Shown here: positions 9,315 to 17,408 of the stretch, piece after piece
How the letters are laid out: each line of letters begins with the position of its first letter
How positions within the stretch are numbered: position 1 is the first letter of the stretch
Assembly (NCBI GenBank): GCA_030654695.1
Contig: JAURWY010000011.1
Location: 62,001 to 126,000 of the forward strand
DNA from: Polaromonas sp.
Lineage (GTDB): Bacteria; Pseudomonadota; Gammaproteobacteria; Burkholderiales; Burkholderiaceae_C
Length of the DNA: 64,000 nucleotides
Reading direction: 5' to 3'
Program-made: the position numbers and the translations under genes
The notes under the pieces: model-generated
What the model saw: the letters and a program-made list of their open reading frames with translations, nothing else
What the model was told of the DNA's origin: nothing
Database searches by the model: none

Positions 9315-10144
9315 ACATGCAGACGCCAGACTCTTCGAACTTTTCGGTCTTTAAGCTCAAGCAAGGCACGGTGCCCTTGCTGGTCAGCATGCCGCATATT
9401 GGCACCCACATCCCACCAGAATTGCACAAGCTTTATGTACCGCGCGCGCTGGACGCGGAAGACACAGACTGGCACCTACATCGCCTTTATAACTTTTTGG
9501 ACTCACTGGGGGCCAGCGTACTCACCCCGCAGATATCGCGTTACGTGATTGACCTGAACCGTCCGCCGGACGACGCGCCGATGTACCCTGGCGCGTCCAA
9601 TACCGAGCTCTGTCCCACACGCTTTTTTAACGGCGAGGCGCTGTACCAGCCAGGTTGTGAACCCGATCCCACCGAGCGCGGGCGTCGGCGCACCACTTTT
9701 TGGCAGCCTTACCACGACGCATTGGCGGGCGAGCTTGCGCGCATCAAGGCACAGCACGGCTTTGTCCTGCTCTGGGACGCGCACAGCATTCGCTCGCAAA
9801 TTCCTTGGTTGTTTGAAGGCCGCTTGCCGGACCTGAACATCGGCACGGCTAGTGGTGCCAGCGCGGATGACCGCATCAGCGCTGCCGTCATGCTGGCCTG
9901 CAAAGACCAGCCGTCGGTTTCGTCGGTCCTTAATGGTCGCTTCAAGGGCGGCTACATCACCCGTACTTACGGACAGCCAGCGCAAAAAACGCATGCCGTC
10001 CAGCTGGAAATGTGCCAGAGCGTCTACATGCAGGAAGTATCGCCCTATGCCTATGACGACGCGTTGGCCCAGCAAATTCAGCCGGTGTTGAAGGCAATGG
10101 TCACCCGTGCCCTAGATGCCTGTGTACGCTGCCATGAACGTTAA
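9311..10144 (+). CDS. hutG: N-formylglutamate deformylase
   Basis: 277 residues of the N-formylglutamate amidohydrolase family. Recognisable parts are [13 protein letters not shown] at the N-terminus, the [10 protein letters not shown] segment, the metal-site region [18 protein letters not shown] and the C-terminal [13 protein letters not shown]. It removes formate from N-formylglutamate to give glutamate, the last step of the five-enzyme route in which HutF first deiminates formiminoglutamate. The presence of hutG of this type together with hutF shows that this organism uses the formylglutamate route rather than the one-step formiminoglutamase route. Confidence 0.93.
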   Translation: MNMQTPDSSNFSVFKLKQGTVPLLVSMPHIGTHIPPELHKLYVPRALDAEDTDWHLHRLYNFLDSLGASVLTPQISRYVIDLNRPPDDAPMYPGASNTELCPTRFFNGEALYQPGCEPDPTERGRRRTTFWQPYHDALAGELARIKAQHGFVLLWDAHSIRSQIPWLFEGRLPDLNIGTASGASADDRISAAVMLACKDQPSVSSVLNGRFKGGYITRTYGQPAQKTHAVQLEMCQSVYMQEVSPYAYDDALAQQIQPVLKAMVTRALDACVRCHER

Positions 10145-11534
10145 ACCAAACACCTTTGTCGCCGCCCAAGCCTGGGTACAGGGCGCGTGGGCGCAGGACG
10201 TTCTGCTGACGGTGGCAGACGACGGCACATGGAGCCAGGTGCAGCCGCAGGCGACACCTGCACAGCAGGCGGGGGCCACCCGGCTGAATGACCCGGTACT
10301 GCCCGGCTTGGTCAACGCACACAGTCACGCCTTTCAGCGGGCCATTGCGGGGCTGACCGAACGGCGTAGTGCGAACGCCAACGCGTCAGACGACTTCTGG
10401 AGCTGGCGCGACCGCATGTACTCGGCCGCCCTGCGTATCAGCCCCGAGCAACTGGAAGCAATTGCCACGCAGCTTTATACCGAGCTGCTGGCGGGCGGGT
10501 TCACCCAAGTATGCGAATTCCAGTACCTTCACCATGCGCCCAGCGGGCAAGCCTTTGCCAACCCGGCCGAAATGTCGCTGGCGCTGGTGCGTGCAGCGCA
10601 GCACACCGGAATGGGCCTGACACTGCTGCCCACGTTGTACATGCGTTCCGGCTTTGCCGCCACGGATTTGCGTGAAGATCAGCGCCGCTTTGCCTCGACG
10701 CCCGAGCAAATCATCCGCATCGCTGAAGAAGTGCAGCGCTACACCTTGGGAAACTCAAGAATCAACGTTGGCTTGGCACTGCACTCCCTGCGGGCAGTGA
10801 GCCCAACGGCGCTGGCAGACATGGCCACTTATGCTAAACAGGCCGCCTTGCCGGTGCACATTCACATTGCTGAGCAAACCCAAGAGGTAGACGATTGCCT
10901 GTCCCACACTGGCCAGCGCCCGATTGAATGGCTTTTGAGCCACGTTGAGGTAGATGCCCGCTGGAACCTGGTGCACGCCACACACACCACGGCAGCTGAA
11001 CTGTCCGATGTGCAGCGCTCAAGCGCGTCCATCGTGATTTGCCCAGCCACCGAGGCCAACCTGGGTGATGGCGTGTTTGATTTGCCAGGTTACGCTGCCA
11101 TTGGTGGATATTGGTCGCTGGGTACGGACAGCCATGTCACCCGCAACTGGAGCGAGGAATTACGCTTGCTGGAGTATTCGCAGAGGCTGACCCAGCGCAA
11201 ACGCAATGTATCGGCGCAAGTATGGGGTTATGAGAGCACGGCTGCAGCACTGTTCGAAGGAGCGCTGCATGGCGGCGTACAGGCCAGTGGACAAGCGTTG
11301 GGCGGCATTGCAGTCGGTCAACGGGCCGATTTTGTGGCGATCAATCGTCAGGCGCCGGCACTGCTGGGCGTGCCCGACGCTGACGTGCTGGACGCTTATG
11401 TGTTTTCCAGCCCCGCGGCTTCAGTGGCGCAAGTGTTTGTCGCTGGCAAATCCGTGGTGATAGACCACGCCACTGCCTCTCGTTTTACTAGCGTTATGCA
11501 CGCACTCTGGCATGGAAACCCCTCTGCCGAATGA
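10134..11534 (+). CDS. hutF: Formimidoylglutamate deiminase
   Basis: Amidohydrolase-superfamily enzyme, 466 residues from the ATG at 10134. An in-frame ATG at 10116 would add six residues; neither has a clear ribosome site, and both overlap hutG. Metal ligands are seen in LVNAHSHAFQRA (His63 and His65), in HIHIAEQTQEV, and in the late Asp of SLGTDSHVTRNW. It converts N-formimino-L-glutamate to N-formylglutamate plus ammonia, which HutG then uses. It is the last gene of the rightward hut operon, and a hairpin at 11578-11625 follows. Confidence 0.94.
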   Translation: MNVKPNTFVAAQAWVQGAWAQDVLLTVADDGTWSQVQPQATPAQQAGATRLNDPVLPGLVNAHSHAFQRAIAGLTERRSANANASDDFWSWRDRMYSAALRISPEQLEAIATQLYTELLAGGFTQVCEFQYLHHAPSGQAFANPAEMSLALVRAAQHTGMGLTLLPTLYMRSGFAATDLREDQRRFASTPEQIIRIAEEVQRYTLGNSRINVGLALHSLRAVSPTALADMATYAKQAALPVHIHIAEQTQEVDDCLSHTGQRPIEWLLSHVEVDARWNLVHATHTTAAELSDVQRSSASIVICPATEANLGDGVFDLPGYAAIGGYWSLGTDSHVTRNWSEELRLLEYSQRLTQRKRNVSAQVWGYESTAAALFEGALHGGVQASGQALGGIAVGQRADFVAINRQAPALLGVPDADVLDAYVFSSPAASVAQVFVAGKSVVIDHATASRFTSVMHALWHGNPSAE

Positions 11535-11577
11535 ATCGACGAGCTTTCATTGCACCTGAACGCTATCTGGGCTGATT

Positions 11578-11625
11578 AAAACTGACTGGTCATAAAAGGA
11601 CGAGGTCCAGTCAACGGCAGTTTTT
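11578..11625 (+). terminator. Possible terminator hairpin after hutF
   Basis: Two nested inverted arms (AAAACTG with CAGTTTT, and ACTGG with CCAGT) close around a short loop and end in a T run, 44 bp after the hutF stop. The stem has an internal bulge, so strength is uncertain. Confidence 0.45.
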
Positions 11626-11778
11626 AGATTTCCATAAAGAAATGACAGGTTTAGGCACGATGGTGAAGGCCATGAACGCCCGCTGGGCGGCATGGCACTG
11701 AACCACCAGGTAGCCGACTTCCGAGCTGAAAGCAAAGCCCGCATCGGCTTGACCGGTCACGATCACCTGAATACCTAG
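11611..11778 (-). pseudogene. Possible remnant of a periplasmic binding protein (ModA-like C-terminal end)
   Basis: The 300-bp gap between hutF and the next gene contains no complete gene. On the minus strand an open stretch of 56 codons without a sensible start reads IQVIVTGQADAGFAFSSEVGYL and onward. The VTGQADAGF motif with the following SSE resembles the C-terminal part of molybdate-type binding proteins (ModA), where a VATGEADAGFVY-like motif is common. An in-frame stop lies just upstream, so it would be a decayed fragment. The remainder of the gap shows nothing else recognisable. This is a weak, memory-based resemblance. Confidence 0.25.
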
Positions 11779-11835
11779 TCACGTTCGTCGATATTTGCAC
11801 AGACTCAAAACTCACTGAGCATCGACATAAGCGGG

Positions 11836-12903
11836 TTAAGCGGTTCTCACCACATCCATCTCACGCGGAAACTTGCTGACAGGTCTGGCTGAGACCAAGT
11901 TGTCTTGGAACATTTGTCCGGCCTGTCGCCAGCTGAATTCCAACGCCCGTTCGCGTGCATGAGCGCGGTCAACGTCTAAAGCCGCAGCAAAGGCCTGCTT
12001 CAAGTCCACATGCAGCACGCCACCCTTGTGCCCGTCGGGGGTGTTCAGCACTTCAAGCGGGCCATCGACCGGGTAGGCCGCGACCGGCGTTCCGCAAGCC
12101 ATGGCTTCGAGCATGACCAACCCAAAGGTTTCAGACTTGCTCGGGAACACAAACACATCGGCAGCGGCATACACCTTGGCCAGCTCTTCGCGGGCCAGCA
12201 GGCCGAGCCAGCGCACATGCGGATAACGCGCTTTGAGTGACGCCTCCAATGGCCCGACGCCACAAACCACCTTGGTCCCGGGAATGTCCAGCTGCAGAAA
12301 AGTGTCAATGTTTTTTTCGTAGGAAACGCGCCCCACAAACAGCGAGACGGGGCGCTCGAGCTCTTCAAGTTTCGGGTAGAGCCTGGCCGTTCCATGAAAG
12401 CGAAACAAATCGGTGTCAACGCCGTGCGTCCAACTGCGCAGTTGCCCAAAGCCGCGCTGTTTGAGCATCTCCAGAACCCCTTGAGTCGGCACCATGATGC
12501 CTGCCGAGGGTTTGTGGAAATGGCGGAACAAGGCGTAACCCATCCACAGCGGAACGCGCAGAGCCGCCTTCAAAATTTCAGGGAACTTGGTGTGAAATGC
12601 CGTGGTGAATTGCAGCTTGTGCTTGTTGCAATAAGCCCGAGCAGCCCAACCCAGCGGGCCTTCTGTCGCGACATGAATGGCGTCAGGTGAAAAGGCATCC
12701 AACTGCTGGTTCAAAAATGGCCGTGGCTTGATGGCCAAGTCAATTCCCGCATAACCCGGGCAAGGGCGCGTCTTGAACTGCCCCGGATGAATCACCAGCA
12801 CTTCGTGCTTGCGACCTTCAAGATCTCGCACCAGCTCCAGCAAGGTGGTGACAACGCCATTCACCTGCGGCAACCAGGCATCGGTGATCAAAGCAATTTT
12901 CAT
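11836..12903 (-). CDS. GT4 glycosyltransferase, probable diacylglycerol glycosyltransferase (Agt-like)
   Basis: 355 residues of the GT4/GT-B fold. The N-terminal acceptor loop reads DAWLPQVNGVVTT. IHVATEGPLGWAARAYC lies at about 77-92, the GRVSYEKNI donor-domain opening at 191-199, GVGPLE at 215-220, and the nucleotide-sugar motif SKSETFGLVMLEAMACGTPV at 255-274 with both conserved Glu residues. It overlaps the upstream phosphoesterase gene by 4 bp. A COG2908 phosphoesterase followed by a GT4 enzyme is the known plcP-agt pair, in which PlcP releases diacylglycerol from phospholipids and Agt glycosylates it during phosphate shortage. The sugar cannot be read from sequence, but ugd in the same cluster makes glucuronate plausible. 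Function is inferred from family and context; mannosyltransferase is the alternative. Confidence 0.75.
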   Translation of the reverse strand: MKIALITDAWLPQVNGVVTTLLELVRDLEGRKHEVLVIHPGQFKTRPCPGYAGIDLAIKPRPFLNQQLDAFSPDAIHVATEGPLGWAARAYCNKHKLQFTTAFHTKFPEILKAALRVPLWMGYALFRHFHKPSAGIMVPTQGVLEMLKQRGFGQLRSWTHGVDTDLFRFHGTARLYPKLEELERPVSLFVGRVSYEKNIDTFLQLDIPGTKVVCGVGPLEASLKARYPHVRWLGLLAREELAKVYAAADVFVFPSKSETFGLVMLEAMACGTPVAAYPVDGPLEVLNTPDGHKGGVLHVDLKQAFAAALDVDRAHARERALEFSWRQAGQMFQDNLVSARPVSKFPREMDVVRTA

Positions 12904-13760
12904 ACACTCACCTGTGGTTCGACCATCGGACTGGAATCGCTGCGTTTTTGGACTTCGTGCGATGGTGCCCAGTGCAAAATTTCCAGACGTCCGTCGTAGT
13001 GCTCGACCAAGGCTGTGCGGCTCTCAACCCAGTCGCCGTCGTTGCAATACAAAACACCGTTGATCATGCGCATCTCAGCGCGGTGAATGTGACCACACAA
13101 GACGCCGTCATGGCCCCGGCGCTTGGCCTCTTTGGCGACAGCCACCTCAAAGTCGGTGACGTAATTCAGGGCGCTCTTGACCTTTTGCTTCAGATACGCC
13201 GAGAGCGACCAATAGGGCAAACCCATGCGGGCACGCAGGGAATTGAAGTGACGATTCATCCTGAGGGTGAACTCATACAGGTTGTCGCCCAAATACGCCA
13301 ACCACTTGGCGCACTGCACCACCGCATCAAAATGGTCGCCGTGAATGATCCATAAGCTGCGACCATCCGCCGTGACGTGAATCGCTTCTTTCACGACCTC
13401 GACCCCCCCAAAATGATGCCCGATGAATTCGCGTGCAAATTCGTCATGGTTGCCGGGAACATAAATGACACGGCAACCTTTGCGCACACGCCGCAGGAGT
13501 TTTTGCACCACGTCGTTGTGGGATTGTGGCCAGTACCATTTGCGGCGCAACTGCCAACCATCGATGATGTCACCGACCAAATACAGCGAGTCACTCGGGT
13601 GTGTGCGCAGAAAATCCATCAATGCAAGGGCCTGACAACTCGGCGTTCCGAGGTGCACGTCCGAGATGAAAATAGTTCGAAAACTCTGACCGGTTTCCTC
13701 TTCGTCATCGGATGAGGGCGGCGGGTAATTGCCGCTGAAGGAGTCAAGTAGCGCGCGCAT
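12900..13760 (-). CDS. plcP: PlcP-like metallophosphoesterase (LpxH-related, COG2908)
   Basis: 286 residues with the calcineurin-type metal ligands in order: SDVHLG (33-38), GDIID (63-67), GNHDE (103-107), HGDHFD (140-145) and GHIH (223-226). Automated tools would call it UDP-2,3-diacylglucosamine pyrophosphatase. It carries a 25-residue acidic N-terminal extension, and the immediately coupled glycosyltransferase matches the phosphate-starvation phospholipase C PlcP, which cleaves phosphatidylethanolamine and phosphatidylglycerol to diacylglycerol. A Pho-box-like array lies 85-124 bp upstream. Cytoplasmic, probably membrane-associated. Metal sites are seen; the PlcP assignment is inference from the pair and the regulation. 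Confidence 0.75.
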   Translation of the reverse strand: MRALLDSFSGNYPPPSSDDEEETGQSFRTIFISDVHLGTPSCQALALMDFLRTHPSDSLYLVGDIIDGWQLRRKWYWPQSHNDVVQKLLRRVRKGCRVIYVPGNHDEFAREFIGHHFGGVEVVKEAIHVTADGRSLWIIHGDHFDAVVQCAKWLAYLGDNLYEFTLRMNRHFNSLRARMGLPYWSLSAYLKQKVKSALNYVTDFEVAVAKEAKRRGHDGVLCGHIHRAEMRMINGVLYCNDGDWVESRTALVEHYDGRLEILHWAPSHEVQKRSDSSPMVEPQVSV

Positions 13761-13844
13761 CAGTGAGGTTCCGATGGTGTCATGGCGTGGTCTTTCTTTG
13801 GCTAGCGTTTAGTCCATGTTGTCGATTGATTGTCTGCAGCCCAT

Positions 13845-13884
13845 GTGTCAAGCTTGTGTCGATTCCAAGGCAGTTTGTTGACAC
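13845..13884 (-). promoter_or_regulatory. Pho-box array upstream of plcP-agt
   Basis: On the minus strand the 7-mers GTGTCAA, CTGCCTT (weak), TCGACAC and TTGACAC start exactly 11 bp apart. PhoB sites are direct repeats of a CTGTCAT-like 7-mer plus a 4-bp spacer, so period and core both fit. The array faces plcP. Confidence 0.55.
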
Positions 13885-13895
13885 TCAAACGCCCA

Positions 13896-13934
13896 TAAAA
13901 AAAGCTGCTGCACCGGTGAGATGCAACAGCTTTT
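13896..13934 (-). terminator. Rho-independent terminator of phoX
   Basis: Read on the minus strand, AAAAGCTGTTGCA pairs with TGCAGCAGCTTTT around a short loop and ends in a run of T. It begins about 15 bp after the phoX stop and separates phoX from the plcP promoter. Confidence 0.8.
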
Positions 13935-13949
13935 CTGGGTGATTCAGCC

Positions 13950-16193
13950 TCAAACGCCGATCAAGCCGCCATCGTTTCGCGTGATCACAATGGTGGCTGA
14001 TCGTGGCCGACCTGCCGCACCGTAGCCTTGATTGCCCGGCCACAGACTCTGCGCATTGAACTGAGCAGAGCCGCCCAGTGCGGGCGTGTCTTCGCCCGGA
14101 TGCTGGATGTTGACGAACAAGGTCTTGCCGTCTGCGGTCTCCGTGATGCCCGTGACTTCAGCGCCCTTAGGGGCCACCAAGAATCGGCGCAATCTGGCTT
14201 CGCCCAACGTGGCACCGATGAAGGTGTTTTGCGTCCCTGTCACGTCAGCGCCGTTGATCGTCATGCGGTTGTTGACCTTGACCTTGCCGCCGTCGCCCAC
14301 CTGCCCTGGCACGGCTGCCAGCAGCATGCAATTGGTCTCGTCCGTCATGGCGCCATCGTCGGTCTGGATCCAGCAAATACCGGTGGCTTCGCTGAACCAC
14401 AAGCCATCTGGCGACGAGAAAGAATTCTTGGCTGTGAGCTTTGAGAGATTGGCATCGCCCGCATCTTCTTCAGCGCCAAAGACAAAAATATCCCATGCAA
14501 AACCTGCAGCCGTGGCACGGTTGGCGTCTTCCTTGAAGCGGATGATGTGGCCGTTCGGATTGCCCGCGCTTTTCTTGCCGTCAGCATCCATGTAAGCACG
14601 CGGATTGGCCGCATCGACCTTGGTCGGTGTGCGATTGCTGGCGTTGTTGTTGGTCAGTGCGAAATAAATTTCACCATTGCGGTGATTGACTGCGCCCCAC
14701 TCCGGCCTGTCCATTTTGGTGGCACCGACGGCATCGGCCGCATGGCGAGCATTGACCAAGACGTCGGCTTGATTGGCAAACGGGTAAGCGCTGTGCTTGG
14801 CAATGCGCGGGTCGCTGAGCGTCAACTCCAGCCACTGGCCGCTGCCGTCGGCATTGAACTTGGCGACGTACAGCTTTCCTTCGGTCAGGTATTTATCGCC
14901 AGCCGCCATGCCGCCGCCGATGTCCTTAGCGTCCCAGACGGCCGTCGTGACGAATTTATAGATGTACTCGTTGCGCGAATCACAGCCCATATAAAAGGCC
15001 AGTGGCGCCCCTTCTTTGGGCAAACCGCACACAGCGGCTTCGTGCGCAAAACGCCCCATGGCCACGCGTTTGGCCGGCACGGCGTTCGGTGCCAAAGGGT
15101 CGATTTCAAGGTTGAAGCCGAAGGTGTTGGGTTCATTGCGAAAGTCTTCTGCTGCGCTGCTGCCCACGGCGGCGACATTCCAACGCGCAAAGCGGTCGTC
15201 TGTACTGGACACGGTGTGCCAGCCCTGTGTGCGCTCATTTTTTTGCGCACTGGTCATGGGTGTGTTGGCGACGCCGTAACGCTTGCGCGACGCCATGATC
15301 TTTGCATCGACAGCTTGGCTGTCTTTCGGCATTTGAAAATACATCGCCCAGTTTTCTTCGCAAGCCAAGTAAGTGCCCCACGGGGTCTTGCCGTGACCAC
15401 AGTTGTTCAAGGTGCCACGGCTGGTTGCACCGCTGCGGTCATAACGGGTGCTCATCAGCGCCTTAATCTCAGCCAAATGCACCGCAGGACCAGTGATGCG
15501 CGCAGGCGTTTGCGGCGTGATGCGACGGTTCAGCGGCGAGTCCAGCTTGTAAGACCAGCCAGTCGCTGTCTTGCTGAGTTCAACAATCGAGACGCCGTGC
15601 AGGTTGATTTCTTTCAGGGCTTCAAGCTCTGGCCGGCTGCCGAGATCCCACTTGCCGAACTGGTCAAATTTACGGCCGCTGACGCCGCTAGAGGTCTGGC
15701 CTTTGGGGTGCAAGAAATGCGCTTCGGCCGAGCTTTCGTGGTTCACGCTGAGCACAGCACGACCCGTGTCTTTGACTGAATACTTGCCGGCTGCGTCGAC
15801 GTAGTAAATGTCCATGCCGTCATGTTGGTCGCCAATGCGGGCGGACCAGTCGTCACGCTCCAACCCTTGGTTCGAGTACGCGCCCATGCTGCGGTTCAGT
15901 GGGTCGCCACTGGCGTGCAGAACTTTGTAGCTGTAGCCGGGCGGCAAGATCACGTTGTCGAGCAGGCTCTTGTCAATCGCTGGAAAACCCAGCACCGTGG
16001 TTTTGCCAGCGGAGGCGGCGGGGATCAAGCTGGCACAACCCGGCAACATCGCCATGGTCGACAACGCTGCGAGGCCAAAGCCGCCACGAATCATGTTGCG
16101 ACGCGATGGGTTGTCAAGTGAACGTTTCAGGACTTGCTGAAAGTGGTCGTTGTTCGAGGTGTTGCAGACGTCATCGTCAAAATCATGGGCCAT
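13950..16193 (-). CDS. phoX: PhoX family alkaline phosphatase
   Basis: 747 residues, typical of long PhoX enzymes, which are calcium/iron-dependent monomeric phosphomonoesterases exported by Tat. The N-terminus carries the twin-arginine motif SRRNMIRGG (about residues 30-38), then a hydrophobic stretch ending MLPGCAS. The catalytic domain contains VSVNHESS-like LSVNHESS, NNCGHGKTPWGTYLACEENW (about 265-285), and late blocks SSPDGLWFSEATGICWIQTDDG. An ATG at 16193 is preceded by GGAG. A Pho-box pair lies 65-82 bp upstream on the same strand and a strong terminator follows. It would free phosphate from organic esters in the periplasm or outside the cell. Confidence 0.93.
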   Translation of the reverse strand: MAHDFDDDVCNTSNNDHFQQVLKRSLDNPSRRNMIRGGFGLAALSTMAMLPGCASLIPAASAGKTTVLGFPAIDKSLLDNVILPPGYSYKVLHASGDPLNRSMGAYSNQGLERDDWSARIGDQHDGMDIYYVDAAGKYSVKDTGRAVLSVNHESSAEAHFLHPKGQTSSGVSGRKFDQFGKWDLGSRPELEALKEINLHGVSIVELSKTATGWSYKLDSPLNRRITPQTPARITGPAVHLAEIKALMSTRYDRSGATSRGTLNNCGHGKTPWGTYLACEENWAMYFQMPKDSQAVDAKIMASRKRYGVANTPMTSAQKNERTQGWHTVSSTDDRFARWNVAAVGSSAAEDFRNEPNTFGFNLEIDPLAPNAVPAKRVAMGRFAHEAAVCGLPKEGAPLAFYMGCDSRNEYIYKFVTTAVWDAKDIGGGMAAGDKYLTEGKLYVAKFNADGSGQWLELTLSDPRIAKHSAYPFANQADVLVNARHAADAVGATKMDRPEWGAVNHRNGEIYFALTNNNASNRTPTKVDAANPRAYMDADGKKSAGNPNGHIIRFKEDANRATAAGFAWDIFVFGAEEDAGDANLSKLTAKNSFSSPDGLWFSEATGICWIQTDDGAMTDETNCMLLAAVPGQVGDGGKVKVNNRMTINGADVTGTQNTFIGATLGEARLRRFLVAPKGAEVTGITETADGKTLFVNIQHPGEDTPALGGSAQFNAQSLWPGNQGYGAAGRPRSATIVITRNDGGLIGV

Positions 16194-16257
16194 GCGAAAA
16201 CTCCAATAGGACAGGTGAATAGTTTGGGTAGCTCGGTGCTTATTACATTCAGCGAGT

Positions 16258-16275
16258 GTGACAAGGTCATGTCAG
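16258..16275 (-). promoter_or_regulatory. Pho box upstream of phoX
   Basis: Minus-strand CTGACAT, four bases, then TTGTCAC: two PhoB-type repeats at an 11-bp pitch, 65 bp before the phoX ATG. It overlaps a second, opposite array serving the GAPDH gene. Confidence 0.65.
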
Positions 16276-16303
16276 TTTCAAATGACAGTCACAAAGTTGA
16301 CAC
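16264..16303 (+). promoter_or_regulatory. Pho-box array upstream of GAPDH-arsJ
   Basis: Plus-strand 7-mers AGGTCAT, GTTTCAA, CAGTCAC and TTGACAC start at 16264, 16275, 16286 and 16297, exactly 11 bp apart, ending 57 bp before the GAPDH start. The intergenic region therefore appears to carry PhoB sites facing both ways. Confidence 0.55.
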
Positions 16304-16359
16304 AAATAGTGAGCACAATTCAACTTTTATTAAAGTGTTGACGCAACTGGGGGTCTCCA

Positions 16360-17403
16360 ATGAAAGTGGGTATCAATGGCATGGGCCGTATCGGTCGGCT
16401 GGCCTTGCGGGCGGCCATGGGCGCTGCGGATCGCCCTTCTGATGACCCACGCCAAGGGAATCGCCTCCAAGTCACGCACGTCAATGAATTAAAGGGCGGC
16501 GCCGCAGCGACGGCACACTTGCTGGCTTTTGACAGTGTGCAGGGCAAGTGGCGCGCCGACATCGCGGCCGAAGGCGAAGCAGCCATCCGCATCCATGGGC
16601 AGCCGCTGTCGTTCAGCGCGCATGGCACAGCCGCTGAGATTCCCTGGAGCGATTTGGGTGTTGAGTTGGTGCTGGAGTGCACTGGCAAGTTCCTCACCCC
16701 AGAAACGCTGCAAGGCCATTTTGACCGCGGTGCCAAGCGCGTCATCGTGGCGGCGCCGGTGAAAGTTGGCAACGTGCTGAATATCGTGGTGGGCGTCAAC
16801 GACCACTTGTACGACCCGCTCAACCACCGCATCGTGACGGCCGCTTCGTGCACCACCAACTGCTTAGCGCCGGTGGTCAAAGTGATTCAAGAATCCTTGG
16901 GCATCCGGCACGGCCAGATCACCACCATCCACAACCCGACCAACACCAACTTGGTGGTGGATGCACCCCACAAAGACTTGCGCCGGGCCCGCAGTGCCAT
17001 GATGAGCTTGTCCCCGACAACGACCGGCAGCGCCACCGCGATTGCGCTGATTTACCCGGAACTGAAAGGCAAACTCAACGGCCATGCGGTACGCGCTCCG
17101 GTCTTGAATGCCTCTTTGACCGACTGCGTGTTTGAACTGAAGCGCGAGACCACCACAGAAGAAGTGAACGCCTTGTTTGCCGCTGCGGCGAAGGGTTCGC
17201 TGGCAGGCATCTTGGGTTACGAAGAGCGCCCCTTGGTCAGCGCCGACTACGCCGGCGACACCCGCAGCGCCATCGTTGACGCCTTGTCCACCATGGTGAC
17301 CGACGGCACGCTGCTCAAAGTCTATGCTTGGTACGACAACGAAATGGCTTACGCCTGCCGCATGGTCGACTTGGCCTGCCACATGGAAAGCTTGGGGGTC
17401 TGA
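16360..17403 (+). CDS. ArsJ-associated glyceraldehyde-3-phosphate dehydrogenase
   Basis: 347 residues of type I GAPDH. It has the NAD site NGMGRIGR at 6-13 and the catalytic Cys164 in [14 protein letters not shown] with the usual second cysteine. The C-terminal [15 protein letters not shown] block is complete. It sits 5 bp before arsJ. In this known pairing the enzyme uses arsenate in place of phosphate to make 1-arseno-3-phosphoglycerate, which ArsJ expels. The gene is not in a glycolytic operon, and a Pho-box array precedes it, so a dedicated arsenate role is more likely than central metabolism. The fold is certain; the role comes from context. Confidence 0.93.
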   Translation: MKVGINGMGRIGRLALRAAMGAADRPSDDPRQGNRLQVTHVNELKGGAAATAHLLAFDSVQGKWRADIAAEGEAAIRIHGQPLSFSAHGTAAEIPWSDLGVELVLECTGKFLTPETLQGHFDRGAKRVIVAAPVKVGNVLNIVVGVNDHLYDPLNHRIVTAASCTTNCLAPVVKVIQESLGIRHGQITTIHNPTNTNLVVDAPHKDLRRARSAMMSLSPTTTGSATAIALIYPELKGKLNGHAVRAPVLNASLTDCVFELKRETTTEEVNALFAAAAKGSLAGILGYEERPLVSADYAGDTRSAIVDALSTMVTDGTLLKVYAWYDNEMAYACRMVDLACHMESLGV

Positions 17404-17408
17404 GCGCC

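Noticed and set aside
12900-13760. Lipid A enzyme LpxH
   Set aside because: The metal motifs fit the broader COG2908 family, but the acidic extension, the coupled glycosyltransferase and Pho-type site favour PlcP. A true housekeeping lpxH would not be expected in this setting. Not excluded without a tree.
14547-15779. 410-codon open frame on the plus strand
   Set aside because: Antisense to phoX, no recognisable motifs, no ribosome site; a shadow frame.
16360-17403. Glycolytic GAPDH
   Set aside because: Gene pair with arsJ at 5 bp and no pgk or other glycolytic genes nearby; the arsenate role is more likely, although the fold is the same.
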